This document shows positions 46,411 through 57,115 of a stretch of DNA of 64,000 nucleotides, piece by piece. The notes under the pieces are model-generated. The model searched no databases and had not been told where the DNA came from. It was given only the letters and a program-made list of their open reading frames with translations. Origin of the DNA: Mucilaginibacter rivuli (GTDB lineage: Bacteria; Bacteroidota; Bacteroidia; Sphingobacteriales; Sphingobacteriaceae); assembly GCF_019391655.1 (NCBI RefSeq), contig NZ_JAHXPQ010000002.1, positions 310,001 through 374,000 of the forward strand, written 5' to 3'. The position numbers and the translations under genes are program-made. Each line of letters starts with the position of its first letter. Within the stretch, counting starts at the first letter, position 1.

Positions 46411-48858
46411 ATGTATAAATTTCTTAAAAGTTTATTTTACTTGTTTTTAATAGTGCTTGCTTTTTCGGGCTGCCGTAAAGCCGCGTTGGATGCGTATTAT
46501 GGTCGCCCGGCTACTTTGGCACCTCCAATCTATCAAACACTGCAAGCTAAAGGTAATTTCACCAATATGCTGGTTTGTATTGATAAAGCGGGTTATACCA
46601 GCCAGCTAAGCACGGCCGGTTACTGGACACTGTTTGCCGCAAATGATGATGCTTTTAAAAAGGCAAACATTGATGCTAACCAGTTGGATGTTGCTACAGC
46701 AACAAAAATTGTAACCTATAGCCTTGTTAATAGCGGTTACGTATCATCACCGCTTGCCGATATCAGACCAGGTAATATAAGTGGCAACAATATTGAAGTT
46801 GCGCAACTTGCAAAAAATTTAGATCTAACGTCTACGCTTACTCCGGCTTATAAAAGGCGTACTACATATCATGACGGTGTTGACACTACTACAGTACCTA
46901 ACATTGGGGTATATGGCTCATTAGCTGGTCAAAATATAAAATCAATTGCTCAAAATTCACCGGTAAGCGTAGCATCATTAATTAATGCTTCACAATCAGC
47001 ATACTATGATCCTAAAGATCTTAACAATAAGTACATTCCTTACTTTACACCATACTATTTTAATGCCAACGGTTTAACATCTTATGATTATACATTCTTT
47101 TATCCGGGAGCAACATTCACAAATGATCCTTTAAAGTTTAATGTGTTAGGCGGTAATGTAATTGATCCTAATATTATTTGTGAGAATGGGGTTTTGCAGG
47201 TAATTAATACCGTGCCGTTGCCGTTGCCAAGCCTTGAAACGTATTTGAAGAGTAAATCGGATTATAGCCATTTCTATAACTTTATACAGCAATACGGTAA
47301 TTTAGTAACTTATGCCATAAGCCCGGATGCAACACGCGTTAATCAGGTAAATACAGGCTCATCCGCATCGGTATATGTTAAACAATACTCACCTTTATTA
47401 GCTTTTTCACCTGCCAATGAAAACCTGTTTTCCGGTGGCGGTTCCACATGGCCTCAATATAATAGTAACACGCTGTTTGCACCTAACAATGCCGCATTCG
47501 ATTCGTATGTAAATACTGTATTATTAGAGCACTATCCAAACCTTGCCAGTTTGCCGCAATCAGTTATTGTTGATTTTATTAATGCGCACATGGCAACAAG
47601 TACAATTTGGCCAAGCCAATTCAGCAAAAACGGTATTTTAAATGCAAAAGGTGAAAATCCACGTTTTAATGCCAATACAGATGTTAAAGACCAAATGGTG
47701 TGTAGTAATGGTTTGTTTTATGGCACAACCAAAGCCCAGGCAACCAATGTATTTGCAACGGTATATGGTAGGATATATCTTGATCCTGATTACAGTATTA
47801 TGGCTAAAGCCTTTTCCTTTTTTACTTCCTTCAGAACCAATTTGACTAACCCGGCGTTTAAATATACTGTAGTGATGATACCTGATGTTACTTTGCGGGC
47901 ATTAGGTTATGGTATCAACGCTTCGGCAGGTGGTAATACAACACCTGGCTCGGGTATCACTTTTACGCTGCCATCCGGATCAACTACCGCAGGTAGCGAG
48001 GCTTTGTTGCTGAGAACGTTAAACCTTGGAATATTTTTAACGCCCAATAATGAGCTATCAAACCTTTCGGGTACAGGCATATATGCTACAGCCGGTTTAA
48101 ATAGCGCTGCTCCAGAAGTTGTTAAGTATTCAAACAATCAATTTTTTGCAGCGGGTAACCAAGATGCAAATACTACGGTAACCGTTAACCCGGCATATAT
48201 TACATGCTCTAATGGTATTGTTTATTACCCGGTAAGTAGCAATAATAATATTTTGATACCAACACCTGTAGCTAACAGCGTTGGTACAGCTATTTTTAAT
48301 AAAGGACAAGTAGCTCCTGTAAATGGTGTTGGCGGCGATCCTTATTACATGTTCTACAAATACTTAAGTGGCACTTTACTTTGGAATTCATCAACAAAAG
48401 CAATCCAGGGAATTGATATCGGTACAGATTACACCATAATGATACCTAGCAATACAGCAATGCAGGATGCTGTAAATAATGGATGGCTTCCGGGTACAGG
48501 ATCGGGCGCGGTTAAAACACCAAACTTTGCTCCAAGTGCTCCGGCAGATGTGAGCCTTGTATCAAACTTTATTAAGTATCACATCATAAAGGCTAACCAG
48601 ATCATACCTGATGGTAAAAAATCGGGCAGATATGTTACAATGCTGTTTAGTAACGACGGTAATAATGTAGCCACGCAGTTTAATAATAATTTGAATAATT
48701 TACAGGTAATTGATGGCCAATTTCGTGTGGCTAACGTTGGCCCGGTAAATTCAATAGTATTGGCAGATAGAACAGTGATATTAAGCATTGATAATTATCT
48801 CCAATATCTTGACAGTACCGGTATAACACCTAATAACCCTAATCCAACTAAATACTAA
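46411..48858 (+). CDS. Fasciclin (FAS1) multi-domain surface lipoprotein
   Basis: 815 residues with lipobox AFSGCRKA (Cys21). Repeated FAS1 units can be followed by their core phrases: YWTLFAANDDAFKKANID (about 71-90), NTLFAPNNAAFDSYVN (about 352-367) with FINAHMATSTIW, and DYTIMIPSNTAMQDAVNNGWL (about 673-693) with FIKYHIIKANQIIPDG. A further degenerate unit lies between. FAS1 domains mediate adhesion or ligand binding in surface proteins. It is the first gene of a seven-gene operon and is followed 34 bases later by susC, which suggests a role in substrate capture. Confidence 0.88.
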   Translation: MYKFLKSLFYLFLIVLAFSGCRKAALDAYYGRPATLAPPIYQTLQAKGNFTNMLVCIDKAGYTSQLSTAGYWTLFAANDDAFKKANIDANQLDVATATKIVTYSLVNSGYVSSPLADIRPGNISGNNIEVAQLAKNLDLTSTLTPAYKRRTTYHDGVDTTTVPNIGVYGSLAGQNIKSIAQNSPVSVASLINASQSAYYDPKDLNNKYIPYFTPYYFNANGLTSYDYTFFYPGATFTNDPLKFNVLGGNVIDPNIICENGVLQVINTVPLPLPSLETYLKSKSDYSHFYNFIQQYGNLVTYAISPDATRVNQVNTGSSASVYVKQYSPLLAFSPANENLFSGGGSTWPQYNSNTLFAPNNAAFDSYVNTVLLEHYPNLASLPQSVIVDFINAHMATSTIWPSQFSKNGILNAKGENPRFNANTDVKDQMVCSNGLFYGTTKAQATNVFATVYGRIYLDPDYSIMAKAFSFFTSFRTNLTNPAFKYTVVMIPDVTLRALGYGINASAGGNTTPGSGITFTLPSGSTTAGSEALLLRTLNLGIFLTPNNELSNLSGTGIYATAGLNSAAPEVVKYSNNQFFAAGNQDANTTVTVNPAYITCSNGIVYYPVSSNNNILIPTPVANSVGTAIFNKGQVAPVNGVGGDPYYMFYKYLSGTLLWNSSTKAIQGIDIGTDYTIMIPSNTAMQDAVNNGWLPGTGSGAVKTPNFAPSAPADVSLVSNFIKYHIIKANQIIPDGKKSGRYVTMLFSNDGNNVATQFNNNLNNLQVIDGQFRVANVGPVNSIVLADRTVILSIDNYLQYLDSTGITPNNPNPTKY

Positions 48859-48892
48859 TCATCATCAATAAAACCTATAACCTTCGTTGCAT

Positions 48893-51800
48893 ATGAGAAA
48901 AGTACTTACATATATATGTTGCATCTTTGCAGTGTCAACATGCTTGTTTAGTAATACACTACAAGCGCAAACTGCAGCTACTAAGATTTTGGTAAAAGGT
49001 AAATTACTTGACTCCAGAACCAAAGAATCTCTTATTGGAGCAACCGTAATTGAACAAGATAACGATAAACGTACCGTTACCGGAACGGTAACAGATATTG
49101 ATGGTAACTTTGCTATTTCGGTAAAGTCAACAGCCAATAAAATCGTTTTTTCGTATATTGGTTATCGTACCCAAATATTCCCAATAGGCACACGCACAGT
49201 TTTTAATATTTCATTAGTGTCAAGCACGCAACTGAATGATGTAAACATTACTGCACAGCAAACAAGAGATAACGGTACAGGTTTAAATATTGATACCCGC
49301 GATTTGACAACTGCTTCGGCAACTATTAATGCCAAAGATTTGGAGGAACTTCAGGCAACATCTATTGATCAGGCTTTGCAAGGCAGATTACCCGGGGTTG
49401 ATATTGTGGCCAGCTCGGGCGACCCTGGTGCAGGTATGTCTATCAAAATCCGTGGTACATCAAGTATAAATGGTGCTACCAATCCTTTGGTAGTTGTTGA
49501 TGGTGTTCCTTATGAAACTGAAATTCCAAGCGATTTTAACTTTGCAACTGCCGATGAGCAGGGTTATGCAAGTTTATTAAGTATTGCCCCGTCTGATATT
49601 AAAGATATCACTGTGTTAAAAGATGCTGCCGCTACAGCAGTATGGGGATCAAGGGCTGCCAATGGTGTTTTGATCATCAATACTAAGCGTGGTACTATCA
49701 GTGCGCCCGTGTTAACATATACCTTTAAGGGGTCGTTAAATATACAGCCAACTGCCATACCGCTGTTAAATGGTAATCAATATTCAGAGTTGATCCCTGA
49801 GGAATATCAAAATGGTACAGGTTTGCCAATTAATACAAACACATACCCTGAGTTTCAGCATGATCTGAATAACCCGTATTACTATTATAATTATGGACAA
49901 AATACGGATTGGTTAGGTGCAATTACACGAAACGGTTATAACCTGGATAACAACTTATCAATAACCGGTGGGGGCGAAAAAGCCAGGTATTTCGCGTCAG
50001 TAGGTTATACCAACCAAAGCGGAACTACACTTGGAACAGCGCTTACCAGGTTAAATGCCCGTTTGAATCTTGATTATATCGTTTCAACCAAAATCCACTT
50101 TACAACCGATATAGCTTATACTCACTCTATCACCCTTGGAGATTATGTTGATGCAAAGAGCGGAAGTATTCGTGCTATTGCGCAAACCAAAATGCCAACC
50201 ATGAGTATTTATGAGTACAATGAGTTTGGCCAGCAAAGCCCTAACTTTTTCACACCACCGTCAAACGTTCAGGGGCAATATTCGCCAACGGGTAGTAGTA
50301 CTTATAACCCTGTAGCCCTGGCTGCATTAGGTGTAAGCAATAGCTATGGTGATAGGATAACGCCTCACTTTTCTGTAAATTATCAAATACTACCAGGTCT
50401 GTTAACCATGCGCGAAGATATCCAGTTCGATATCAATACTATTCGCTCCCGGTCTTTTTTACCAGCAAGCGCAACAGGCCAGGCTACAAGTTTAGGTACA
50501 GCTAATAAAGCTTATGAATTTGATTCGGATGCGTTTGAAATTTACACCAAAACAAATTTCGTTTTTACCCCTAAGTTAGGGGAGAAGCAAACATTCTCAG
50601 GTTTGTTATCAATAACAACTGATGCTGTAAGATCGGTTAACCAATCATTAAGCACAGCAAACACAGCTTCTGATATTTTGCAGGATCCTTCTACACCATC
50701 AATTTATACCTCACAGGCTACAAGTTTAGGTGTAGCATCAGGCTTGGGTGAAAGGCGTACTGTTTCTGCTTTAATAAGCGGTCAGTATTCATTGCTTGAC
50801 AGGTATATCGTTAACGTATCTCTTCGTGGTGATGGTAACTCAAGGTTTGGGCCTAACCACCGTTATGGACTTTTCCCTGCGATATCTTCACGTTACAGGT
50901 TATCTGGCGAGCCTTTTATGAAGAAGTTTAAATTCCTTAATGACTTGAGTATTCGCGGAAGCTATGGTATTATAGGTAACGCCCCAAAAACTGATTATTC
51001 GTTTTATAATAACTACGGTAGTTACGGCTTTACTTATTTAGGGCAAGTTGGTGTATATCCATCAAACATAGAGCTTACTAATTTACGGTGGGAAAAAGTT
51101 AATGGAAAAAACCTTGGTTTCAACCTGATTATGCTGAACTCAAGGGTCAACTTTGATGCTGAGATATATCAGAACAGAACTACCGACCTTTTCTTTAACC
51201 CAAGCATTGCATCATATAATGGTTTTGGGGATGTTAACTTAAACGTAGGTACTTTAGATAATCAGGGTTATGAATTGAGCCTGAATGTTACGCCATTAAA
51301 AACAAAAACCTGGATAGTTGATTTTGCTTTTAACCTTGCACATAATGAAAACGTTATCAGGGCAATCTCACCTTATGTTGCTGTACAAACTGGTAATTCA
51401 TCGGTAAATGGTCAGTATATTTCAACACTGCAACTGGATAACCCACTTGGCTCATTTTATGGTTATGTGTACCAGGGAGTTTATGCTACAACTGATGATG
51501 CAATTGCAAGAGATAAAAACGGTAACCAAATATTTGTAGGTGGCCAGCCTGTACGTACAGTGTTTGCAACAGGTCCTAATACCTATTATCAATTTAAGGG
51601 CGGCGATGCTAAATACCAGGATATTAACCACGATGGTTTGATTGATGCCCGAGATGTTGTGTACCTGGGTAATGGTAACCCTAAATTTACAGGTGGTTTT
51701 GGCCCTACAATAACTTATAAACGTAACTGGAAACTTAATTTGTTTTTTAGCTACAGAACAGGCTTCAGCATCATTAATGCTACTCAATTAAACACTACTA

Positions 51801-52183
51801 ATATGATTGGTTTTGACAATCAAAGTACTGCTGTATTAAGGAGATGGGAAAAACCTGGTGATATAACTGATATACCACGTGCCGTTTACGGTAAAAATAA
51901 TTATAACTCATTAGGCTCGTCACGCTATGTATCCGACGGTTCGTTCCTGCGTTTTAGCTCAGCTACATTACGTTATAATCTTGATCAGCTATTTGCTAAA
52001 AAACTGGGGATAAAGAGTGCTTCAATTTATGTAACCGGACAGAACTTTTACACCTGGACACATTATTTGGGCCAGGATCCTGAAATTTCGGCCAGGGCAA
52101 GTGATATTTATCAACAGCCAATTGATGGTTCTACAACACCGGCTTCTAAATCATTCACCATGGGTTTAACAGCTACTTTTTAA
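48893..52183 (+). CDS. SusC/RagA TonB-linked outer-membrane protein
   Basis: 1096 residues from the ATG at 48,893; a TTG six bases upstream is in frame but unlikely. Signal peptide ending LQA, CarboxypepD_reg-like domain (VKGKLLDSRTKESLIGATV), plug (LEELQATSIDQALQGRLPGVDI, NPLVVVDGVPYETE, VLKDAAATAVWGSRAANGVL), barrel ending TMGLTATF. There is no STN domain, so it is not expected to signal to a FecR protein. SusD follows 27 bases downstream. Confidence 0.95.
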   Translation: MRKVLTYICCIFAVSTCLFSNTLQAQTAATKILVKGKLLDSRTKESLIGATVIEQDNDKRTVTGTVTDIDGNFAISVKSTANKIVFSYIGYRTQIFPIGTRTVFNISLVSSTQLNDVNITAQQTRDNGTGLNIDTRDLTTASATINAKDLEELQATSIDQALQGRLPGVDIVASSGDPGAGMSIKIRGTSSINGATNPLVVVDGVPYETEIPSDFNFATADEQGYASLLSIAPSDIKDITVLKDAAATAVWGSRAANGVLIINTKRGTISAPVLTYTFKGSLNIQPTAIPLLNGNQYSELIPEEYQNGTGLPINTNTYPEFQHDLNNPYYYYNYGQNTDWLGAITRNGYNLDNNLSITGGGEKARYFASVGYTNQSGTTLGTALTRLNARLNLDYIVSTKIHFTTDIAYTHSITLGDYVDAKSGSIRAIAQTKMPTMSIYEYNEFGQQSPNFFTPPSNVQGQYSPTGSSTYNPVALAALGVSNSYGDRITPHFSVNYQILPGLLTMREDIQFDINTIRSRSFLPASATGQATSLGTANKAYEFDSDAFEIYTKTNFVFTPKLGEKQTFSGLLSITTDAVRSVNQSLSTANTASDILQDPSTPSIYTSQATSLGVASGLGERRTVSALISGQYSLLDRYIVNVSLRGDGNSRFGPNHRYGLFPAISSRYRLSGEPFMKKFKFLNDLSIRGSYGIIGNAPKTDYSFYNNYGSYGFTYLGQVGVYPSNIELTNLRWEKVNGKNLGFNLIMLNSRVNFDAEIYQNRTTDLFFNPSIASYNGFGDVNLNVGTLDNQGYELSLNVTPLKTKTWIVDFAFNLAHNENVIRAISPYVAVQTGNSSVNGQYISTLQLDNPLGSFYGYVYQGVYATTDDAIARDKNGNQIFVGGQPVRTVFATGPNTYYQFKGGDAKYQDINHDGLIDARDVVYLGNGNPKFTGGFGPTITYKRNWKLNLFFSYRTGFSIINATQLNTTNMIGFDNQSTAVLRRWEKPGDITDIPRAVYGKNNYNSLGSSRYVSDGSFLRFSSATLRYNLDQLFAKKLGIKSASIYVTGQNFYTWTHYLGQDPEISARASDIYQQPIDGSTTPASKSFTMGLTATF

Positions 52184-52210
52184 CATTGTCAAACGATAAA
52201 AATAAATAAA

Positions 52211-53737
52211 ATGTATAAAGGAATTATTTATAGATCGGTACTTATAATAACGCTGGTATTTAGCAGCTCTTGTGGTAAGTATTTAACACTATATCCGCAA
52301 AACGGAACGATCAGGCAAGAGTTTTGGCAAAATAAAGAGCAACTGCAGTCTGCTATTATTGGTGTTTATTCGTCATTGATACAAGGCACTCCAGGAAAAT
52401 CAGGCGACAGGCAAATGGCCGATTGGATGTTCAGGTGGGGGGAACTTAGAGCCGATAACATTACAACATCGCTTGCAAGCCCCAATGCCGATGATGTTTT
52501 CATGATTAATGGAAACGTATTGGCCACAAATAGTGGTGTTCAATGGTATTCTTTTTATCGTACTATTAACTTGTGTAACACAGTATTAAAATATGCCCCT
52601 GATGTAATAAGCAGCGACCCAACACTTACGCAGGCGCAGCTTAACAGCTATTTAGCCGAAGCTTTAACGATAAGGGCCATGATGTACTTTTACCTGGTTA
52701 AAACATTTGGCGATGTACCGCTTAAACTAAAACCAACATCTACAGATGCTGACCTGGAGCAATTAGCAAAAACACCACAGGCTACAATACTTACTCAAAT
52801 TTTGACAGATTTAAATACTGCTGAGCAAAGCGCTGTTTTTACATATGGCAATACAGCCTCAAATAAAGGCAGAATAACAAAATATGCAGTTAATGCGTTA
52901 CAGGCAGAGGTTTACTTGTACAAATATGATTATGCTAATTGTATTATAGCTTGCGAAAAGATTAGAAATTCGGGCCAGTTTGGCTTAGTAAAAGGCGATG
53001 GTAACTTTTTTAATGCAGTATATTCAAACGGTAACTCAAGCGAAAGTATTTTTGAGTTCCAGTATGATGGATCAACCACACAGGTTAATCCTTTTTACCC
53101 TATGTTTAATTTAAGTACAGGCGGTTCATTTGCAGCTCAAATTAATGTTAGGGGTACTTTGTTTCCGGTAGATGTTAATGATGACAGCAATGTTGACGTG
53201 AGGGCTGCTATTGCAGCAAACGGAGGCAGCGGTGCAATAGCTAAATGGATAGGTACACCAAATTCTAACGCTATACTTTCTGCTACTACAACATTTAGAC
53301 ATTGGATTATTTACCGCTATGCTGAAATTTTATTATTTGAGGCCGAAGCTTATGCCTATACACCGGGCAAAGGACAGGCAGCGTTAGACCTCGTTAAACT
53401 GATTCAGAATCGTGCTAACAATATATACGATCCACTGCTATCTATGCCCGTGCCAGATCCTAATGATGCTAATGCAGTAGGCCTGTACGTGCTTGATGAG
53501 CGTAACCGCGAGTTTATTTACGAAGGTAAAAGGTGGTATGATCTGGTAAGGTATGCAAAACGCGATTTCCCAAATACTTCAAATATACTTACAGATGCCT
53601 TGGCAATTAATGCTTCTGCGGCGTTGCAACAAATATTGATCTCGAAATACAAGGATCCTAACGCGTATTATTTGCCGATATATTATAATGAAATTGTTTT
53701 GGATCCAAACCTGGTGCAAAACCCTTACTATAAATAA
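52211..53737 (+). CDS. SusD/RagB family surface lipoprotein
   Basis: 508 residues with lipobox FSSSCGK (Cys21). SusD motifs: QLQSAIIGVYSSLI, YLAEALTIRAMMYFYLVKTFGDVPL, LDERNREFIYEGKRWYDLVRYAK. It is the glycan-binding partner of the SusC encoded upstream and the third gene of the operon. Confidence 0.95.
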   Translation: MYKGIIYRSVLIITLVFSSSCGKYLTLYPQNGTIRQEFWQNKEQLQSAIIGVYSSLIQGTPGKSGDRQMADWMFRWGELRADNITTSLASPNADDVFMINGNVLATNSGVQWYSFYRTINLCNTVLKYAPDVISSDPTLTQAQLNSYLAEALTIRAMMYFYLVKTFGDVPLKLKPTSTDADLEQLAKTPQATILTQILTDLNTAEQSAVFTYGNTASNKGRITKYAVNALQAEVYLYKYDYANCIIACEKIRNSGQFGLVKGDGNFFNAVYSNGNSSESIFEFQYDGSTTQVNPFYPMFNLSTGGSFAAQINVRGTLFPVDVNDDSNVDVRAAIAANGGSGAIAKWIGTPNSNAILSATTTFRHWIIYRYAEILLFEAEAYAYTPGKGQAALDLVKLIQNRANNIYDPLLSMPVPDPNDANAVGLYVLDERNREFIYEGKRWYDLVRYAKRDFPNTSNILTDALAINASAALQQILISKYKDPNAYYLPIYYNEIVLDPNLVQNPYYK

Positions 53738-53759
53738 TAACTATTAAACATATTAAGTT

Positions 53760-55481
53760 ATGAAAACGATATTAAATAAAAGCCGACTGATTTGTATAAT
53801 GGTGCTTTGCTTTGCAAGCAGTTTGTATTTAACAAGTTGTAAAAAAACTATTTATCCTTTATTGGTAAATAACCTGCTAAATATCAGCAGCTATATTGAG
53901 GCCGACCCAAGCCAGTATTCATTATTTTACCAAATGATGGTGCGTACTAAAGCCGAAGGTTTTTTACAGGCTTATGGCGCTTATACTGTGTTTGTGCCCA
54001 ATGACGATGCGGTTAGGCTTTACATGAAAAGTAAAGGAAAAACATCTGTTAATGATTTTCCTTTAGATTCGTTAACACAACTGGTTAATTATCATATTAT
54101 CCAGAATGATACCATTAGTACCAACTTCTTTATTGATGGTAAATTACGTACACCAACTATGTTTGGTCAATACTTAACCTCTGGTGTGGTAAACGTTAGC
54201 GGTACATCAAGTTATATTATTAATGGCCAGGCGCTCATTTTAAAATCAAATGTAGCTTGTGGTAATGGCATATTACATGTTATCGACCATGTATTACAAC
54301 CGGCATCACAAAATATAGCTCAACTCATAAAAAACAACCCCAAATACAGTATATTTTACCAGGCATTGGTACGAACCGGATATTATGATACCCTGAATGT
54401 AGCCCCGGCTAATAACCCAAACAGGCCCGGGCAACTATTCACTGTATTTGCCCAAACTGATTCGGTGTACCTAAGTATAGGTATCCCTACAGTTGATGCA
54501 TTGCAAGCTAAATATTCTACAGTAGGTAGTAGCCCTTTACGTAATCCTAATGATGGTTTTTATAATTATGTAGGCTATCATATTTTGCCTGAGAACAGCT
54601 ACCTGACAGATATTTTAAGTAAAAGCTCACACTTATCGATAACTCCTGGTAAAGATGTAATATCAGATGTGCTTCAAAATCAAACTATTCAGTTAAATTA
54701 TGATTTGATAAACGGTGTACAATATCCCGGAGCATCGGTAGATAGACAAAAAAGTAATATTCCTGCAACAAATGGTGTATTGCACTCGGTAGCCGGCGAT
54801 ATTTTTATTAAGATATTCCCGCCAACCCGAGTTGACTGGGACCTTGCAGATCAACCCGAGTTCCGCAAACAATCATCAATTTTCCGTATAGCCGGTAAAA
54901 CAGCAGTAAGCTTGCCAAGCCCGATGATTAACATTACCTGGAGCACAGGTGGTACAGTAGGTTATACTTGTCAGGCAGCTAATAATAATTCTTATTTCTG
55001 GTGGAATGATATCATTACACTTAATAACTTCAGAACAGGCTCTAATTTGATTAATGATATCAGTTTTACAACACCGGTTATCATTAAGGGTAAATACAAG
55101 GTTTGGATATGTTATCAACGTAGTAGCGAAACTGCAGCAGCACAATTTTATGTTGATGATCAGCCGTTGCAAAACATTATTCCTGCACTTAATGGTATTT
55201 ATAGCAACGGAACAGACTCTGGTCCGGTATTAGAATCAAAAGGTATTAAACGCTACACCGAAGCGCCGGTATCAACAACCAGTAATGCTGTATATAACAA
55301 CACATTTGGTTTGTATTTAGGCGTTGCCAATATAACTACAACCGACCGACATATACTGAGAGCTGTAGCGATAGGTGGTAATACAGCAAATACAACCTGG
55401 GATATGGTGCAGTTTATTCCTTTTGATCAGGATCAGCAAAGCCCAAGGTATTACAGGAGAGATGGTACAGTTACAAACTAA
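53760..55481 (+). CDS. Fasciclin-domain surface lipoprotein with C-terminal beta domain
   Basis: 573 residues with lipobox YLTSCKK (Cys27). Two FAS1 domains (about 39-183 and 184-350; AYTVFVPNDDAVRLYMKSKG, LVNYHIIQND, LHVIDHVLQP; FTVFAQTDSVYLSIGI) precede a different C-terminal domain (about 365-570) that ends TTWDMVQFIPF, a style seen at the end of carbohydrate-binding beta-sandwiches. It lies 22 bases after susD, where a surface glycan-binding protein is normally encoded. Its first 390 residues are nearly repeated in the gene at 62,822. Confidence 0.9.
   Translation: MKTILNKSRLICIMVLCFASSLYLTSCKKTIYPLLVNNLLNISSYIEADPSQYSLFYQMMVRTKAEGFLQAYGAYTVFVPNDDAVRLYMKSKGKTSVNDFPLDSLTQLVNYHIIQNDTISTNFFIDGKLRTPTMFGQYLTSGVVNVSGTSSYIINGQALILKSNVACGNGILHVIDHVLQPASQNIAQLIKNNPKYSIFYQALVRTGYYDTLNVAPANNPNRPGQLFTVFAQTDSVYLSIGIPTVDALQAKYSTVGSSPLRNPNDGFYNYVGYHILPENSYLTDILSKSSHLSITPGKDVISDVLQNQTIQLNYDLINGVQYPGASVDRQKSNIPATNGVLHSVAGDIFIKIFPPTRVDWDLADQPEFRKQSSIFRIAGKTAVSLPSPMINITWSTGGTVGYTCQAANNNSYFWWNDIITLNNFRTGSNLINDISFTTPVIIKGKYKVWICYQRSSETAAAQFYVDDQPLQNIIPALNGIYSNGTDSGPVLESKGIKRYTEAPVSTTSNAVYNNTFGLYLGVANITTTDRHILRAVAIGGNTANTTWDMVQFIPFDQDQQSPRYYRRDGTVTN
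53821..54930 (+). repeat. Duplicated FAS1 coding segment, copy 1
   Basis: This segment aligns without any net gap to 62,877-63,986 (constant offset 9,056). Identity is high at the DNA level by eye. It begins inside the signal-peptide coding region and stays within the FAS1 gene; the match may continue beyond the window end. Confidence 0.9.
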
Positions 55482-55507
55482 TTGACAATAAGGTTCAGAT
55501 CATCCGG

Positions 55508-57097
55508 ATGATAAGTAAATTTAATAGGTTGAATTATAAAATAAATATGGTAATGAGTAACCAACGTAATAAATGTTTGATTTTATTGATGTTAATAGCA
55601 TCGGTTTTTGCATCGTGCAAAAACCAATGGGACGAGCATAATATGATTACAGACCCATCATTAAGCGTTAATCTGCAAGATCAGATCAACGGTAATGCAA
55701 GCATAAGTTTGTTTAATCAATATATTGCAAAAAGCAAATACAGTTCGGTATTGGCATCCTCAAAATCTTTTACCGTTTGGGCTCCTAACAATGCCGCTAT
55801 GGCAAATGTAGATCCTGGTATCTTAGCAGATACAGCCCGGTTAAATCAATTTGTTGGGAACCATATTTCATATCAATTATACACTACTGATGTACCACAA
55901 CCAACAGTTAGGGTACAAATGGTAAGCGGCAAAAGCGAAACCTTTACTAAAACAAGTATTGAAGCGGCAACTATTGTTTCGGCCAATCGATATGCATCAA
56001 ATGGTGTGCTGCACATTATTAACAGGGTGCTTAGGCCTAAATTAAATATTTGGGACTATGCAACCAATACAGGTGCTGCAACAGGGAATACCCAGGGCGC
56101 AGGTTTAACTACCGATGCTTTACAGGAGCAGGCATACCTTAGATCGCAAAATTACTCTTACCAGGATACCAGCCTTGCCGAAATTACCGGTTATGATCCA
56201 TTAACAGGTAAGCCTATTCCGAAGCCGGGAACAGGTATTGTTAACAAAAACCGTTATAAAGATCAAACCGTAAACTTATCAGACGAAACCAAACAATATA
56301 CATTTTTTGTTATGGCCGATGCAGGTTTGAATAATCAATTAAGCAAAGTAAGCAAGTATTTTACAACCTCAACCGTTGATAGTACAACCCAGGTATCTAC
56401 CTTTAATATTATTAAAGATCTGGTAGTACCAGGAGTATATTCAACTAAAAATGAACCGGGGAGCATTGCCATGCCCGATACCATTGTTTCGCCATTTGGT
56501 GTAAAAATACCTGTAAACATGAATGACACCATCAGGTCATACAACGCCAGTAATGGTAAAGTGTATGTAATGAAAGATGTATTTTTCAGGGTACAGGATA
56601 AAATACCAGCAATTGTTATACAAGGCGAAAGCAACCCAGTGTATGGCACGCCAGGCGCATGGTTCAGAACAGATAATGGCAGCCGTGCAAGTAATATTTA
56701 CTATCGGGTAAAAAATGACCCTAATGGCGTTCAGTGGAAAGATATTTACATTGAGAATAATACATCCAACGGTGTAAACTTACCGGCGCAATACTGGGCA
56801 GGGTACCCGCTGAAAAATGTTAACACGGCTACATATAAAGTTTACATCAGGGCAATAAATGATTCTAAGAACGTGTTTAGCGAAGGAATAAGTTTTTGTA
56901 CTCCGCTAACAGGAAATATTCCTACACTGCTTAATATACCATATTTTCAGGTATCGCAAAATAACTTTTCAGAAGTGTATGTAGGTAATTATACCAATAC
57001 AAAATATGGCTACAACTCCATGTTTGTTGTTGCCAATACTACCGGTACAATCAGCATCACATTCGATTATATTAAACTTGTTCCTGTTATACAATAA
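55508..57097 (+). CDS. Fasciclin-domain surface lipoprotein
   Basis: 529 residues as read from 55,508; an in-frame ATG about 13-15 codons later would give a more usual signal peptide. Lipobox VFASCKN. One clear FAS1 domain (about 50-175; FTVWAPNNAAMANVDPG, FVGNHISYQLY, GVLHIINRVLRP) is followed by a second, more diverged FAS1-like stretch and a C-terminal beta domain ending ISITFDYIKLVPV. It is 26 bases after the previous FAS1 gene and 18 before a susC gene. The tandem FAS1 pair sits between two SusCD pairs. Confidence 0.88.
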   Translation: MISKFNRLNYKINMVMSNQRNKCLILLMLIASVFASCKNQWDEHNMITDPSLSVNLQDQINGNASISLFNQYIAKSKYSSVLASSKSFTVWAPNNAAMANVDPGILADTARLNQFVGNHISYQLYTTDVPQPTVRVQMVSGKSETFTKTSIEAATIVSANRYASNGVLHIINRVLRPKLNIWDYATNTGAATGNTQGAGLTTDALQEQAYLRSQNYSYQDTSLAEITGYDPLTGKPIPKPGTGIVNKNRYKDQTVNLSDETKQYTFFVMADAGLNNQLSKVSKYFTTSTVDSTTQVSTFNIIKDLVVPGVYSTKNEPGSIAMPDTIVSPFGVKIPVNMNDTIRSYNASNGKVYVMKDVFFRVQDKIPAIVIQGESNPVYGTPGAWFRTDNGSRASNIYYRVKNDPNGVQWKDIYIENNTSNGVNLPAQYWAGYPLKNVNTATYKVYIRAINDSKNVFSEGISFCTPLTGNIPTLLNIPYFQVSQNNFSEVYVGNYTNTKYGYNSMFVVANTTGTISITFDYIKLVPVIQ

Positions 57098-57115
57098 ACG
57101 ATATAGAACCTAACC

